Part shown: one piece after another, positions 54,787 to 55,680 of the stretch
How the letters are laid out: each line of letters begins with the position of its first letter
Numbering within the stretch: position 1 is the first letter of the stretch
From: Hyphomicrobiales bacterium
GTDB taxonomy: Bacteria > Pseudomonadota > Alphaproteobacteria > Rhizobiales > Rhizobiaceae
Direction: 5' to 3'
Length of the DNA: 55,680 nucleotides
NCBI GenBank assembly: GCA_026400435.1
Contig: JAPLOZ010000008.1
Coordinates: 1-55,680, forward strand
The notes under the pieces: generated by a model
What the model was told of the DNA's origin: nothing
The model's database searches: none
What the model saw: the letters and a program-made list of their open reading frames with translations, nothing else
Translations under genes and position numbers: made by a program

Positions 54787-55656
54787 ATGGCCTCCTCTGC
54801 CGCGGCGCAGGGCACCATTGCGACCCTGCGCAATCGGATTGCTGAGATCGAAGGCCGCTTCGCCGACAAGTTCGACGGGGCGGGGGCCGGGGATGTGCAG
54901 CTGAACCGGCATCATGGCCGGCCGCGTGCCGATCTTCTGGCCACAGGCGCCGCACGTTTTGACGCGGCGCTCGGCGGCGGTCTGCCCGGCGCGGGCCTGA
55001 CCGAGATTCATGCCGCGGCCACGCGCGATGCCGCTGCCGCCGCCGCCTTTGTCCTGGCGCTCGCCCGTCCCTCGCTGGAAGCAACGTCCGCTCCCTTCCT
55101 CTGGGTGGGCGTGAAGGAGAGCTTTCGCGAGGCCGGGTATCCCTATTCTCCCGGCATCGGCTTTCTGTTCGGCATCGCCCCCTCCCGCCTGCTGGTCGCG
55201 CAGGCGGACAGGCTTGCCGACGCGCTGTGGATCGCCGAGCAGGCAGCCGCCCTGGACGGCTTCGCCGCCATCCTGCTGGAGACGCGCGGCAATTCCGCCC
55301 GCCTCGATCTCACCGCGACGCGCAGGCTGCACCAGCGCGCCCGCGATGCCGGGCATCCGCTGTTCCTTTTGCGCCAGGCGGCCTTGTCCGAGCCGACGGC
55401 GGCGCCGTTCCGGCTGGTCGTCCGGTCGGCTCCGGCCGGGCCGCGCCATGTGCTTGGCCCCTCTGCCTCTCACCGGCCGCTTGCCCGGTCGATCGGCGCG
55501 AAGAATCCTCTCTTTGTGGTTCCCGCCTCTCGGCACGGCACGCCTGCTGCGGCAGCGGCTGGGACGCTCCTGGCGTTCCCTGCCCAGGCAAGACAGGCCG
55601 CCGCTGGTCATCAGCCGGCAGGAGAACAACACCCAGCGGATCGTCGCCTTGGATGA
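54787..55656 (+). CDS. imuA: SOS mutagenesis accessory protein ImuA
   Basis: RecA/SulA-like accessory protein for the ImuA-ImuB-DnaE2 error-prone repair system. The 289-aa translation contains GAARFDAALGGGLPGAGLTEIHAAATRDAAAAAAFVLALA and FLWVGVKESFREAGYPY, then LEAILLETRG-like and RRLHQRARDAGHPLFLLRQAA segments. The C-terminal part beyond about residue 220 is Ala-rich and lacks the expected EW-containing strand. The same DNA in another frame encodes the start of imuB. It is controlled by the LexA box upstream. Confidence 0.8.
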   Translation: MASSAAAQGTIATLRNRIAEIEGRFADKFDGAGAGDVQLNRHHGRPRADLLATGAARFDAALGGGLPGAGLTEIHAAATRDAAAAAAFVLALARPSLEATSAPFLWVGVKESFREAGYPYSPGIGFLFGIAPSRLLVAQADRLADALWIAEQAAALDGFAAILLETRGNSARLDLTATRRLHQRARDAGHPLFLLRQAALSEPTAAPFRLVVRSAPAGPRHVLGPSASHRPLARSIGAKNPLFVVPASRHGTPAAAAAGTLLAFPAQARQAAAGHQPAGEQHPADRRLG

Positions 55657-55680
55657 GGCGGCGGCGCGCCTCAGGCTGAA
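55448..55680 (+). CDS. imuB: ImuB, Y-family-polymerase-like protein (5' part)
   Basis: A frame shifted relative to imuA opens with ATG 55448 and reaches the window end without a stop. From 55499 it reads RRILSLWFPPLGTARLLRQR, then PPLVISRQENNTQRIVALDEAAARL, which is the typical ImuB N-terminus. Only about 77 residues are present. Either the gene starts at a later codon, or imuA and imuB overlap by about 200 bases. ImuB normally links ImuA and DnaE2 to the beta clamp. Confidence 0.75.
   Translation, partial: MCLAPLPLTGRLPGRSARRILSLWFPPLGTARLLRQRLGRSWRSLPRQDRPPLVISRQENNTQRIVALDEAAARLRL

Overview
The window is G+C-rich chromosomal DNA of an alphaproteobacterium of the order Hyphomicrobiales (Rhizobiales), most like the Mesorhizobium/Phyllobacteriaceae group. 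This rests on gene content and family style: a zinc-free L36, L19 with an acidic Ala-rich tail, small DUF2312/DUF1244/DUF1192/DUF1127/DUF2794/DUF465 proteins, an EryH-type isomerase, IalB, and a GAAC-N7-GAAC LexA box before imuA. No rRNA, tRNA, CRISPR array, insertion sequence or prophage was found. Genes are packed tightly, and five convergent pairs overlap at their 3' ends.

Layout. 0.2-4.3 kb: translation genes rimM-trmD-rplS (minus), split by a plus-strand TSUP permease, then xerC. 4.4-10 kb: MscS-type channel, GapR-like DUF2312, DUF1244 and an N-formylglutamate amidohydrolase (minus), facing DUF1036-pyk. 10-17 kb: alpha/beta hydrolase, TPR protein, rpmJ with a structured leader, purEK, two DUF465 genes, pentapeptide-repeat protein, ArsR regulator, MFS transporter. 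17-24 kb: quinone oxidoreductase, DUF1127 gene behind a perfect palindrome, cytochrome c maturation genes ccmA-ccmB-ccmD-ccmG without ccmC, and divergent acnA with an Irr-like box between ccmA and acnA. 24-33 kb: a shortened DUF1223 gene, DUF2794, GNAT, Bax-inhibitor-like protein, a YbbP/YbbA ABC pair divergent from an arylesterase, thpR, phhB, DUF1232, IalB. 33-40 kb: rlmN, LysE, argG, lytic transglycosylase, and a zinc-ribbon metallopeptidase followed by a CPBP protease.

40.6-45.8 kb is the most distinctive accessory block. dhaK-dhaL lie divergent to rpiB-like and tpiA-like genes of the EryI/EryH (DerI/LerI) type, which together can be read as a tetrulose (erythrulose) route to erythrose 4-phosphate. 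Next is a three-part flavoprotein (cyclic-nucleotide-binding domain, linker domain, thioredoxin-reductase fold without a CxxC), followed directly by a UBP-type zinc-finger protein.

45.9-55.7 kb: photolyase, asd, a cold-shock/DUF805 membrane protein, leuD-ridA-leuB, a DAO-family oxidase, a CoA ester lyase, DUF1737, a minimal zincin, and at the right edge a LexA-controlled imuA-imuB mutagenesis operon whose genes overlap unusually deeply.

Function calls are by recognition of protein families and motifs read from the translations; no database search was possible.
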